Assembly: GCA_021234155.1 (NCBI GenBank)
Contig: JAJEKV010000026.1
Location: forward strand, 17,446,304-17,510,303
Length of the DNA: 64,000 bases
Reading direction: 5' to 3'
Source: Isoetes taiwanensis
Lineage: Eukaryota; Streptophyta; Lycopodiopsida; Isoetales; Isoetaceae
The translations under genes were made by a program, and so were the position numbers. Below, piece by piece: positions 1 through 10,619 of the stretch; position 1 is the stretch's first letter; each line of letters starts with the position of its first letter. The notes beneath the pieces were generated by a model. It did not search any database. It saw nothing but the letters and a program-made list of their open reading frames with translations, and had not been told where the DNA came from.

Positions 1-402
1 GGTCACCTTTTGGACATCTGTCTGAAAGTGATTTACGTCATGTCATATTTGCAGACAAATGGCTATAACTAGGATTCTTTTAAAGGGCATGTGTACTTTC
101 AGACGAATGTCTGTAAGTGAAGCTCTAATGATAGTCTTTGAGACATGTATTGATTAACTACTAGTTTAATTTTCTCTAAGAATAAACCATTTGTAAACAT
201 TTCTAACTGAGATATTCAAAGACCACTTGTACTTTCAGACAAGTGTGTGTAAGTGAATCCATAATGACAGTCTTTCAGACATGTGTCTGAAAGCATGTAC
301 AGACTAATGTAATAGCCTTGAGATACATATCATACTTGCATACAAATCCTTTCACACGTTAGTACTATGATGTATTTACAAGATTTGCTTTTAATATTGC
401 AG
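1..402. other. Intron or upstream DNA of the first gene
   Basis: No coding sequence was found here. The stretch ends in a good splice acceptor (T-rich tract then TTGCAG at 397-402), so at least its right part is probably an intron of the gene that continues at 403. It holds a diverged 56-bp direct repeat, listed separately. Confidence 0.5.
93..284 (+). repeat. 56-bp direct repeat, two copies
   Basis: Copies lie at 93-148 and 229-284. Both begin GTACTTTCAGAC and end with a GTCTTTNAGACATGT block; they differ at about nine positions. Each holds short AGACAT/ATGTCT inverted motifs. The region 1-60 has a weaker partial match. The repeat sits in the intron or upstream DNA before the exon at 403. 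Role unknown. Confidence 0.7.
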
Positions 403-1880
403 TCCTTATACTGACCAAGTTTCCCATGCTCGAGCTCAATGGATAGCGTTAGGCAGACCACCAAGGCCTGTGACATGCAGCTCCAAGGATACAGTTTGGC
501 AGGTATGCTCACATTTACAATTAAAATCATAGGTTTGTAGTATGCCTTTGTTGTTTTTAGATTTGACTTAATTTGTTTCTATGTGTCTAGAGATTTGAAG
601 ACTTTTGCAAATATACGATTATAGAGAAGCCAAATAAGTCGGATGTATCTTCAAAGGCAGCTCCAAGAATGACCGAGCACTATGACCTTATAATGTGTTC
701 TGACGAAGAATGGAGTAATTGGAAACTAATATGGGAAGCTTGGAAGAACTCGAAACTTCCTGACAAAAATGGAAAACCTCCTACTAGTCCAGTTCCAGAT
801 ATTTTTGTGAGTACTTATATGCGTCCATATCAGGGGCTTATGCGAGAGGAGATGCTAGAAGTTCAGTCAAAAATTCTAAGTGGTGAGGTGCTGCTTCGAA
901 AGGGGACAAGTAAGTGTTCTAAAAAGGTAGTAAATAAAGCAATTCTAAATGTGAAGGATGTAAAGGAATATGCAAAGCAGCTAAAGCAAGCAAGGGCTAT
1001 GCAAGATGGCATTGTCAAATTCTGCACAGATGTATCAGTTCACAGAGGGGATTATGAATTTTTTAAAACCAGATGTGACATTACTGATGGGGATATGGAG
1101 AAGCTCAAAGTATGGAGCTCGCAGTACCTAGATACTGCAACAAAAAGAAATGTTAAGACCATAGACCTTCCAGATAGGGTAAAAGAGTTTTTGAAGGAAC
1201 GTCTAGGTTTTCCTGTTGTTAAGTTTGATCCAATAACAAGTGAGAGCAGCTATTTAATCAGTATTGGTAGTAAGGGCTATTGTGGAGAAACTTCAACAAA
1301 GGCTCCAATTAGCCTATTTGTTTTGAACTTAATGGAGGAAAACATGGATCATTTTGATAATCATGATCTCGAGCAGTTTTGGAGAACTTGCAGGCATATG
1401 ACAACACTAGAAAAATATACAGTTGTTATATTTGTTAGAATGGGTATGCAATCTGCAAATGTGATTCAAAGTGCTGAGAGCATTGTTGGTGAAAAGAAAG
1501 TGGTTTATGGCATCTATGAACATTCTGAACAATATGGAGAAAAAGTGTCTACCACTAATCCTTTCAGCATTGTAGTCACAGTAATGATTAGCAAAGGCCA
1601 GATACCTGCTAGTACTTGTTGGCCTCATGACTACAACTTCCAACAACTGCTGATGAAGGTTCATGATAACTCGTTAAATTTGAGAGATGTACCCTTTATG
1701 GAAGAGTATCCTACCTTGGATTATGTTTGCCTTGGCGAGGGTGTTGTGCTGAAGAGGCATATTAGACCTAGAGTTGTCAAGTATATAATTAGTTCATTTT
1801 GTATCGAGGAGAATTCTATGGTCTGTGAGTGGTACATGTGTAGAAGGAATAATTTGTTCAGAATTGTGCATTTTGGGTGA
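403..1880 (+). CDS. Two-exon plant gene of unknown function, 5' end not in window
   Basis: I do not recognise the family. Exon 403-502 is bounded by TTGCAG and GTATGC; the intron at 503-590 is 88 bases and ends TTTCTATGTGTCTAG; the last exon is 591-1880. The two exons join in one open frame without a stop (exon 403-502 carries one base of a split codon), so the first ATG at 669 is internal, not the start. The protein is over 460 residues, soluble, rich in Lys and Glu, without signal peptide or membrane segment. In a +1 frame the sequence stays open from about 1822 to a TGA at 1975-1977 and includes GENVIKRAMACD, so the annotated C-terminus may follow a single-base frameshift. That segment loosely recalls the glycine-rich loop of nucleotide or SAM binding folds; this is only a hint. 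Host gene and domesticated or decayed transposon gene are both possible. Confidence 0.6.
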
Positions 1881-2132
1881 AAATGTGATCAAACGAGCAA
1901 TGGCATGTGATCTTACCATGCTAAGTTTTACAAAACGGGTCATATTAGCAATATTAGCATGTGGGGATGTTATTTGAAGTTTTGTAGGGGTTATATTATT
2001 TGAATGGTTGAAGAAAGAGATGTTATTAAAATAAAACCAAGGGTGGAGATTTATTAGAATCTAAGGGCTAAAAACAAAAGCCCTAATTCGAATTGAAAAG
2101 GCATGAAGGCAGCAAAGCAGGTTACGGTTGCA

Positions 2133-2918
2133 GGAGGCGGTCGACCAGGTAGAGGAGCGGATATAGGAGAGCAGCCACCGGATTCGGAAGGGAAGGAATG
2201 GATCAGAGAGGCAAGGCGACCAGATTTAGAGCAGACAGTCGTTCCAGAGCATTCACCGCATCAGTTTAGGGCATCTGGCAGTAGGCCGTTAGATCTTGAA
2301 GAACCGTGAAGAAACCTTGCTAGTCTGCCAGAAGATCTCCTGGAGTTCTTGCATTTGTGCTATTAAGAGATAAGTCTATCCATTATTCTGTTATGCAAAC
2401 CTGAACTATGAATATGATTTATATTTATGAGATTATAACTTATTTCTGAGATAAATACTGTAGAACATTCTATATTCAAGTCTAATACGATGAACAGATC
2501 CTTATATTATGTGTTAACTGTTATTCACATCATATTTACGTATTAAATCATTACTGCTGCATTCCATTACCATGTTAATTGTTGTCACTGGTTTTAAAAA
2601 TGATTTATTGCCCTTTGCCTAAGAGGTTAGAGAAAAATTGATGTTATTCTGTTGTGAATGCTACTGCATATGTGTATTGATTGACATAGTGTATATCTTA
2701 TTACCTGGTTTAAAGCGGTTCAATCCCGCCACTAAATAACTGGTAACTTTGCTACTCTGAACATAATGAAGAATGCAGTGAAGCTAGTGCATGAATATCT
2801 TAAGAGGTTCCTGGGTATTACCAATTAGATATTTTATATTGCCTTAACCTGGGTAGGACTTCAATGTCTGTCATCTGCACACGAAAACCGTCTACATGTT
2901 TGGTGGCTTCGCCCGGAC
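2133..2918 (+). repeat. 5' LTR of gypsy element 1
   Basis: Aligns with 8784-9364: shared blocks include the GGAGGC..GACCAG start, the stretch around TAGTCTGCCAG.AGAT.TCCTGGAGTTCTTGCATTTGTGC (2319-2360 against 8970-9008), and the last block TACATGTTTGGTGGCTTCGC up to GCCCGGAC. It is about 200 bases longer than the 3' copy because of indels in its second half. The left end is approximate. Confidence 0.75.
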
Positions 2919-3173
2919 CAGGCTTAGAGTGAGCGAGATTATCTCATGCATAAACCTTGCATCTGGAAAGAACCGGGAATGATTAATAATTATTAGTTGC
3001 TTGCTGAATAATTGCTTGCACACTTAGCTTCTGAATAAATTATGTTAAGAGATTGAAAGAGGGGAAAACTTCACTGGGAATAGTAAATGGGGATAGAAGC
3101 GCCATGCTAAACAGAAGAGCGAGAGTGCCACTGTTATAGATGGGACATGCCACCCATAAAAAACCTGTGATGT

Positions 3174-5486
3174 ATGTATCCACAATTCACTAAAGAGCAA
3201 AGAGAGAAGCAAGCTCGATTAAGACAAGAGAGATATAATAGACGCCAGCAACAACAAGAGGAGGAAGATCTTCAGTTAAAAACACTATTCCATAGGACTA
3301 GCCATTCTGAAAATCACACTTCACAAAATACACAAAATATGAGTACATCATCTGTTAAATCAGCGCGCATGCGCTATGGTACTTTTAGTGGTCAGATAGG
3401 AGAAGACCCTGATGCACATGTTAGCCATTTTCTTACGGTGAGTGAGGCAAATCAAGAGAATACAAACACAGAGCGATTAAGATGGTTCCCAGCCACGTTG
3501 ATGGGTGGAGCTTCAGAGTGGTATCGCCATTCATTGAAGAATACCACTTATGCTAATTGGAAGGAATTGGAAGAAGCATTTCTAGAAACTTTTAGACCTG
3601 CAGGGTTTATAGATAGACTGGATGATGAATTACAAGACTTCACTATGTTGCCAAACGAGTCTATTCAAAGTTATGTTAATAGATTTCGTAGACTCTTGGG
3701 TAAGAAACCTAAACCACCAGATGTCGAATATCAGATTAGATGGTTTACTAAAGGACTTCCTAGCCACATGAGCTTTTATGTAAAAATGCAGTCCCCTGCG
3801 TCCTTAGAAGCAGCAATTAAAATTGCATCCCAACTAGAACTGGCAGGGATGAATTATATGAGAAACCCACAAATGAATGCTAATATGACAAGCATCCCTA
3901 GTTTCTATGCGCCAATGGGGCAAAGTGCTGCTGCTACACCTAATATTCCAGACATACATGTCCATTATGCATCCCCTCAATTAGTTGATTATAGTAGAAT
4001 GCCTTACGGAGCAACTTCTAGAGGGTTGGTGCAGCCGCAAATAGCTCCAAATCAGCCTCCTATATCTGATCTTCAGACAACTATTAGGCAAACTATTGAT
4101 GAGGTCTTGAAAAAGGAGTTGAGTAAGCAATTATCTGCAATTAGAACACCTCGTAATTTAGAGCCCAAGCCCCGTAGAAATGTATGGTGTGTTCAATGTC
4201 AAGGTTATGGTCATTTTCCCAATGAGTGTCCTTTGACCAAGCCTAGGACATGGTGCAATTATTGTTGTAGGAGTAACCATAATGATAATGACTGTTATTT
4301 CCAGCAAGATAGGAGAGTTGATCCAGCGAGAACAAATGTGAGATCTGCTGTCTCAAAACCGTCTAGCACCCCTAGCTATTATATCCAACCCACTATGGTA
4401 GATGGTGGACAAATGCCGCCATTAGTTCCTGTTTATGCTGCTAATCCATCTACACAAGGGAGAAATAATACACCCAATAGGTTCTCAAGGCCAACACCAA
4501 GACAATCAAGATCCCAACAACCTATTAGATGTTTCAGATGTCAGGAAGAGGGACACATAGCTCCTAATTGTCCCAATCCACGAAAAGAAGTAGGTTTTGA
4601 ACCTGTGTGTGGCATTTGCAATACCCAGGGGTTACACTCACAAGATAGGTGCCCACATGCATTGCCACAACGATCTATAGATAAAGGGTCTAGGGGGAAA
4701 GAAAAAATGGTTGACTCTAATTTATGTGAACCAATAGAGGAAAATTCATGCCCCATTTATCAGATGCAATTAAATCCTGATAATCAAAGGAGGAGTAGAC
4801 GTGTGAGATTTGAAAAGCCCGAATTTTTAGGATTAGGTGACACCCAAGACACACCCACATTTGAAGAACTTAAAGGTATTATGGAAGTAGAAAACCCATC
4901 TTCTCTAGATGAGAAAGAGTCTGGAGAGCAACCTAGGAAATCAGGAAGGAGTAAAAGGAAATACAAGAAAATTCTAAAACTCTCCAAGGACATGCCTACA
5001 TATGATATATTGGCCGATCTAGGTAATATTAGACCCACTATCACTTTTGCACAGCTGTTGTCTTTATCCCCTCCATGTAGAAAGGAAGTGGCTGCGGCTC
5101 TACGATTGCAAAAGGACGTATCTGTTAATTCCATATGGCCCTCTTTATTTGATATGAAATCTCCATCTGTGCATGTTGTTATAGGGGATTTAGGGCTAGA
5201 TTCTGCTGTGATTGACGGCGGATCTGGGGTTAACATTATGCCAGAAGAAACTCTTCGAAGATTAGACCTACCTGCACCTTCTCCTGTTTATTTTAGAGTA
5301 AGGATGGCTGATCAGAGACGAGTAAAACCTTTGGGCATGATTACCGGTGTAAAAACCATGATTGCAAATCTTGTGTTCTATGTGGATTATGTAGTTCTGA
5401 AAGCTACCACCACGGTATGTTCTTATCCATTATTATTAGGCCGACCATGGTTGTTAATAAGGCCGAGCAATACACGATTGGCATAG
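3174..5486 (+). pseudogene. gag and protease of gypsy element 1
   Basis: Intact 770-codon frame. Retrotransposon gag (capsid) domain lies near residues 95-200 with the usual Trp/Leu-rich pattern. Four zinc knuckles follow: three of the CX2CX4HX4C type (CVQCQGYGHFPNEC, CNYCCRSNHNDNDC, CFRCQEEGHIAPNC) and a fourth with one extra residue (CGICNTQGLHSQDRC); one is the norm in this family, two are known. A retropepsin-like aspartic protease follows near residues 670-765 with active site VIDGGSGVN and the conserved LLGRPW. The frame breaks just after LLGRPW, where the protein should run on into reverse transcriptase. Structural gag role and polyprotein cleavage are family knowledge. Confidence 0.9.
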
Positions 5487-5520
5487 AGGGATTTTAGTTA
5501 TTGGTGATGGAAATAATAGG

Positions 5521-7170
5521 GTGGAAATTACAGTGAGTGAAATGCCAAAAGCTGTTGCACAATTTGAAGTAGAATCTGATTCCAGTGACAATGATAGTGA
5601 TAGTAGTGATGACGATTATAATCCAGATAGTGCATATGCGAATGTAGCATCATCTAGTGAGCCACAAGAGGATATGACCTTGAAAGAAGAAGGTGTGTAC
5701 GGAGTTTATGATGACGCGGTTGTAGACTTGGAGGATACAATTCTAAATTTCATGGGTGTTATAGATGTTAACCAAGTTGAAGTGGAGAAAGAATGTGAGG
5801 AAGAAGAAGAAGAAGATGATATTAAACAAGATAAATATCCTGATTATTTCACGAAGTGCACAATTCAAGAGATCAAGGTGGAAAAGAAGCCTGCACATGA
5901 AATTAGTCAATATGAAACCTTCTCACAACCTCCCAAGGTGCAAGAAATTAACCTTGGGAAAGGAGGAGAAGTAAAGACAATAAAGTTAGGGGCTAATATC
6001 ACTGGGGATTTGTATGACAATTGTGTCGCCTTATTTTCAAAATATCACGATATTTTTGCATGGTCATATGATGATCTGAAGGGCATTAATCCGTTCTTAT
6101 GTATGCATAAGATTGAGCTTCATGCTAATGCTAAACCTGTAGTGCAAAAACCTTATAGACTTAACCCTAAATTTGCCAAAGCAGTTAAGGAGGAGATTGA
6201 TAAGTTGCTTAAGGTTGGCTTTATCTACCCTGTAGATTATAGTGAATGGGTATCACCTATCGTGGTGTGTATATAAGAAAAAATTTGAAAATACGTGTAT
6301 GTGTTGATTATCTGAAGTTGAACGATGCTACCGAAAAGACCATTTTCCTATTCCCTTCACGCACGGCGAAGTGTTAGATGTCAGAAGGGTCAAGAGGTTT
6401 ATTCATTTATGGATGGATTCTCGGGATATAACCAAGTATTGATTAGACCAGAAGATAGGGAGAAGACAACATTTGTAACTATTTGGGGAACTTACGCTTA
6501 TCGAGTGATGCCCTTTGGTTTATGTAACGCCCCAGCTACATTCCAGCGGGTTATCACTCAAGCCTTCAAGGAGTTTGTGCAAGATTTTATGAAGGTATTC
6601 TTAGATGACTTTGCTGTGTTTGGCTCTCTGAGTTATCATTTGAGTAAATTGGAGTTATGCTTTCAGCATTGTAGGGAATATGGAATCTCCTTGAACCCAG
6701 AAAAATGTACTTTTGTGGTTACACATGGTGTTTTGCTAGGTTTTGTTGTATCGATACATGGACTTACGATTGACCCACACAAAACTTCTAAAATCCTTGA
6801 TTTGCAGCCTCCAACGAGTGTTAAAGAGTTGCAAGCTTTTCTAGGGCATGTAGGATATCATAGACGCTTTATTGATCATTATGCACAACGAGCCTTGCCA
6901 CTTACTAAGTTGTTGCGAAAATCAAAGGAATATGATTGGAATGATGCATGTCAAAAAGCATTTGAAGAACTAAAATTAGCCTTAGTTAAATCACCTATTT
7001 TAAAGTCTCCAGATTGGTCTAAAGAATTCCATGTGTTGATTGATGCATCAAACTATGCTATAGGTAGCATTTTATGTCAAGCTGATGAAAAGAATATCGA
7101 TCATCCCATATTCTATGCAAGTAGGCAATTAACTAAAGGCGAAAGAGTAACTACTCTACCTCGAACGTGA
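5521..7170 (+). pseudogene. Reverse transcriptase and part of RNase H, gypsy element 1
   Basis: Two frames, 5521-6276 and 6325-7170, with a frameshift between them near 6270. The first part has an acidic Ser/Asp/Glu-rich linker and then the RT start (KLLKVGFIYPVDYSEWVSPI). The second has the palm: YSFMDGFSGYNQ, VMPFGLCNAPATFQR and the catalytic FLDD box near 6598-6612, then the RT connection and the RNase H start with HVLIDASNYAIG. The frame ends at 7170 where the His/Glu part of RNase H should follow. Part of one broken pol gene with its neighbours. Confidence 0.9.
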
Positions 7171-7172
7171 GG

Positions 7173-7534
7173 CACTTGGCATGATTTTTTCGATCCAAAA
7201 ATTTAGGCATTATCTTCTTGCTAATGAATTTGCATTTGTTGTTGACCACCAACCTTTGAAGTATTTGATCAACAAGCCTTGCCGCACGGGAAGGATTGCT
7301 CGTTGGTTGTTGTTATTGCAGGAATTCAAGTTCCGAATTGTTGTACGAGCTGGGAAGATACATTCAGCAGCTGATCATTTGTCAAGAATTTCAGGACCAA
7401 AAGAAGAAGGAGATATTCCAGATTGTTTGCCAGATGAAGTACTCTTTTCTGTAGAAGCTGTACCCGAATGGTATGAATCTATTGCATCTTATTTATCTCT
7501 GGGAATTTCCGTAAGGTATGAGTGTTGTTGGTAA
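7173..7534 (+). pseudogene. C-terminal RNase H piece, gypsy element 1
   Basis: Continues pol in another frame: FAFVVDHQPLKYL carries the last RNase H aspartate, and ADHLSR is the usual end of gypsy RNase H. Separated from the previous piece by a stop and frameshift near 7170. Confidence 0.85.
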
Positions 7535-8751
7535 AAAGGCGATTAATAATTCAATCAAAGCCATATACACTTGTTCTTGGTCAATTATATAAATTAGGTC
7601 ATGATGATGTATTGAGGCGATGCATAATGCCACATGAAATTAGAGTCGTGTTGCAATCATGTCATGATGGACCTAGTGGTGGGCATTTCTCTATAGATAC
7701 TACTATTAAGAAAATTCTTCAAAATTTGGATTATGGTGGCCTAAATTGCATGCGATGTTAGGGAATATGTTAGACATTGTGATGTATGTCAAAGGGTGGG
7801 GAAGCCTTCTAACAGACGTTATGCCTTTACATCCAATAATGCCTATTTTGCCTTTTGAAAAATGGGGAATCGATTTTGTAGGACCAATCAAGCCATCTGC
7901 TATGCATACTGGTAATAAATATATTTTGGTTTGTACTGACTATGTTACCAAGTGGGTGGAAGCACGCGCATTTAGAGAAGACACAGCCAATAATGTGGCT
8001 ATATTCTTGTACTAAAAATATCATAATGACGTTTTGGCTGCCCTTTGGAATTGGTCAGCGATAGAGGTAAGCATTTCCTTAATGATACTATTGAAGCTTT
8101 AACTAATAGATATGGGGTGAAACATAGAAAGACAACTCCATATCATCCACGCGCAAACGGCCAGGTGGAGCGTACAAATAAAACTCTATGTACCATAATT
8201 ACCAAAATTTGTAATGCCAACCGCACAGATTGGGATAAACGCCTTTTCGATGCATTGTGGGCCTATCGCATTGCACATAAAGTTACAACAAATGCTACAC
8301 CTTTTAAATTAGTATATGGGCAAGAAGCTATAGTTCCTATTGAGCTAGAACTCCCATCCTTGAGAATCGCTATTGAACATAAATTAATTTGGGATGGTAG
8401 TTTGCGAGAGCAAGATTAGCACAATTAGAAGCTCTTTAAAGGCATCAGTATGCTTATATGTCACGAGAAGCAATTCAACAACGTCGCAAAGCATGGTATG
8501 ATCGGCATCGAAACAATAAACACTTCGATAAAGGTAACTTAGTTCTACTTTATGATAGTAAGCATTGGAAGAAACCAGGTAAACTCAGGATGCGTTGGAA
8601 AGGTCCTTATATTGTCAAAGAAATATATGATAATGGATCTGTATTACTAAAAGATTTTGTAGGAAATGAGCTTCCCACACGAGTGAACGGTGCGCGACTC
8701 AAAGTGTATCATATGCGAACAAATAGCGACCATCCATCAAATAAGGTGTAG
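7522..8751 (+). pseudogene. Integrase of gypsy element 1, four broken frames
   Basis: Pieces lie at 7522-7761 (His part of the zinc-binding domain), 7746-8015 (catalytic core with WGIDFVGP), 8045-8419 (LVSDRGKHF and GQVERTNKT) and 8458-8751 (C-terminal DNA-binding part, KLRMRWKGPYIVK). All three acidic residues of the DDE core can be seen, in two different frames. The zinc-finger Cys part is scrambled by the frameshift near 7750. There is no chromodomain before the polypurine tract. Confidence 0.88.
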
Positions 8752-8775
8752 TATTCATCGGGACGATGAATAAAT

Positions 8776-8787
8776 AAAAGGGGGGAG
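8776..8787 (+). promoter_or_regulatory. Polypurine tract of gypsy element 1
   Basis: AAAAGGGGGGAGG-type purine run directly before the 3' LTR; in this family it primes plus-strand DNA synthesis. Confidence 0.7.
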
Positions 8788-9364
8788 GCAGTTGACCAGT
8801 GGGAGAAGCGGAGCAGGCATCGGGAGCAGATCCGACCAAGGGCAGCGCAGAGCATTCCAGGGGAAGATCCGATCACAGCAGAGGAGCGGCATTCAGAGCA
8901 CGGCAGCAGGCCGAATCATTCCAGCCCGAATCCTGTTGAGAATCTTGAAGAATCATGAAGAATCCTTGTTAGTCTGCCAGTAGATTTCCTGGAGTTCTTG
9001 CATTTGTGCGATTCAGAGATAAGTCTGTCCGTTATTCCGTTATGCAAATCTGAACTATGAATGTGATTCCTGTTTATTATCAAGCTTGTTGTGATGCATT
9101 TCCATTACTGCTGTGTTAATGGTTTGTTTATGAGATAAGTACTATGGATATTTGGTGTATTCAGATCTGAAACTATGGAATATAACTCTGGTTCATTATC
9201 ATATTACTTGTTATGAAATGTCTCCTGTGAATCTTTAAATCCTTATCGCTATATATCTGGATACCTGGGTTCAATTCCCTGTGTATTGATAATGAATTAT
9301 CTGCTGGCTATATTGTTCCTACACACACGAAAACCATTTACATGTTTGGTGGCTTCGCCCGGAC
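8784..9364 (+). repeat. 3' LTR of gypsy element 1
   Basis: Matches the 5' LTR as described there. Its end (GGTGGCTTCGCCCGGAC) is immediately followed by ATGCATGG, the first codons of the FCP1-like frame, so the element ends inside or directly upstream of that gene. Confidence 0.78.
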
Positions 9365-10619
9365 ATGCATGGAACATTTGGGCAAGGGGCATTATGTCTT
9401 GGAAAGAAGGTAATGTCTATTGTCAAATCCACTCACATGGAAGAATTTTGTCATAAATATTTTGATTCTGTAGTATACTTTGCCAAGACAACAAAGAGCA
9501 AAGTATTAGAGGTCTCAGCTGATGATGAGGACGAAGCAAATCCTTCTAACAATAGTTCTGAGCATATTGCAGCTGCACAGAATGAGGACATCCTTAGTGA
9601 TACAAATCAAAATGGAGTTACTATCGAAGTTTTAGGAGCAACGGGTCTTGAAGAACCTATGGAGCATGCAGTTGAGAGGTTGTCTTCTTCACCTGTTGCA
9701 CTTCCAGACGAGCGTCTGTAATCTCTAATATATGTCTAATTATTTATGGAAAGCCACTTAAGCTCTTTCGTTCTTTTAATGTGCCCTTCATGTTTTAAAT
9801 TTTATCAGATGTGATGATTCACATGTTAACGATACGGAGAGCCAGACGAGTCAGGTAATGCAAAGACGTGAAATACCAGGAGTTGACATTCATGTTGTGG
9901 TCTCAGATGCAGAAGGTGTCTTTTCCAGTCAACCTGAAGTGGATGAGCAATTAACATCCTCTTTGAGCAAAAAGTGGCCAAGAAAGTTACTTATTCTAGA
10001 TATTAATGGTGTTCTAGCATGTTTAGTATCTAAAAAAAGGGCTTCTTCTATCAGGACATTACAAAAGCCTATTGTATCTGAAATGAAGCACATTTATCCT
10101 AGGCCACGTATAGAAGACTTAATTGCTTTTTGTCTTGAAAGATTTGATGTGGCAGTTTGGTCTTCATTAACATATAAGAGGGTTGTAAGCACACTTAAAG
10201 ATATCGGGCTGAAGAAATATGTTCACAAATTTTCATTCACTTGGTCACAATCTGATTGTATGTGTCTCAAAGACGTACCAATTGATGTGTCTGAAGGGAA
10301 GCCAGTCTTTCTCAAAAAATTGGAAAGTGTATACCAACAATTCGGAGGGAAGTACCATGAAGGCAACACCATCTTATTAGATGGTTGTCCTTATAAATGC
10401 TATATGAATACAAGAAATAGCATATTTGTCAAGTTCTACCGCCCAGAAGAACATGAGACAGACGACTATCTTTTCACGGACATCGTTCCTTTGCTTATGG
10501 AGCTTGAGAAATGTGATAAAGTTGCTCCAATCATTGATATGTATCCTAAATTCAAACAAGTAGACCATATAAATGCAAATGTTATGAAGGCTTTAGACAC
10601 GTTATTTCTTGGTATTTAA
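9365..10619 (+). CDS. FCP1-homology (HAD superfamily) protein, 5' end cut by retroelement
   Basis: Two exons, 9365-9717 and 9809-10619, with a 91-base GTAATC..TTATCAG intron that splits a Leu codon and joins the frames exactly; about 387 residues. Residues 1-135 are acidic and disordered after a first segment with HGTFGQGALCLG. The FCP1 homology domain covers about 175-365: LLILDINGVL (nucleophile Asp at about 182), VWSS (about 234-237), and LLDGCPYK (about 307-314). Active FCP1/SCP phosphatases use DxDxT and a DD pair; here the second Asp is Asn and the DD is DG. A plant FCP1-like group with D-x-N-G is known to me, but the DG change looks extra, so the protein may be a weak or dead phosphatase. 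The start is uncertain: the frame opens right at the LTR end, so an upstream part is probably lost; ATG 9410 is another possible start. Confidence 0.75.

Larger units (their letters stand above)
2133..9364 (+). mobile_element. Ty3/gypsy LTR retrotransposon 1, degenerate
   Basis: Element with a 5' LTR, gag-protease, RT, RNase H, integrase, a polypurine tract and a 3' LTR in normal gypsy order (integrase after RNase H). The coding region is broken into at least six frames, so the copy is dead. The LTRs differ by many substitutions and about 200 bases of indels, which suggests an old insertion. No chromodomain is seen after integrase, and the protease has the Asp-Gly-Gly form, so it is a different lineage from the chromovirus at 24898. 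I could not find a convincing target-site duplication or tRNA primer site, so outer ends are approximate. Confidence 0.9.

Noticed and set aside
2040-2132. Target-site duplication and exact start of gypsy element 1
   Set aside because: No 4-6 base word before about 2133 matches the bases after 9364 (ATGCA); the border stays approximate.
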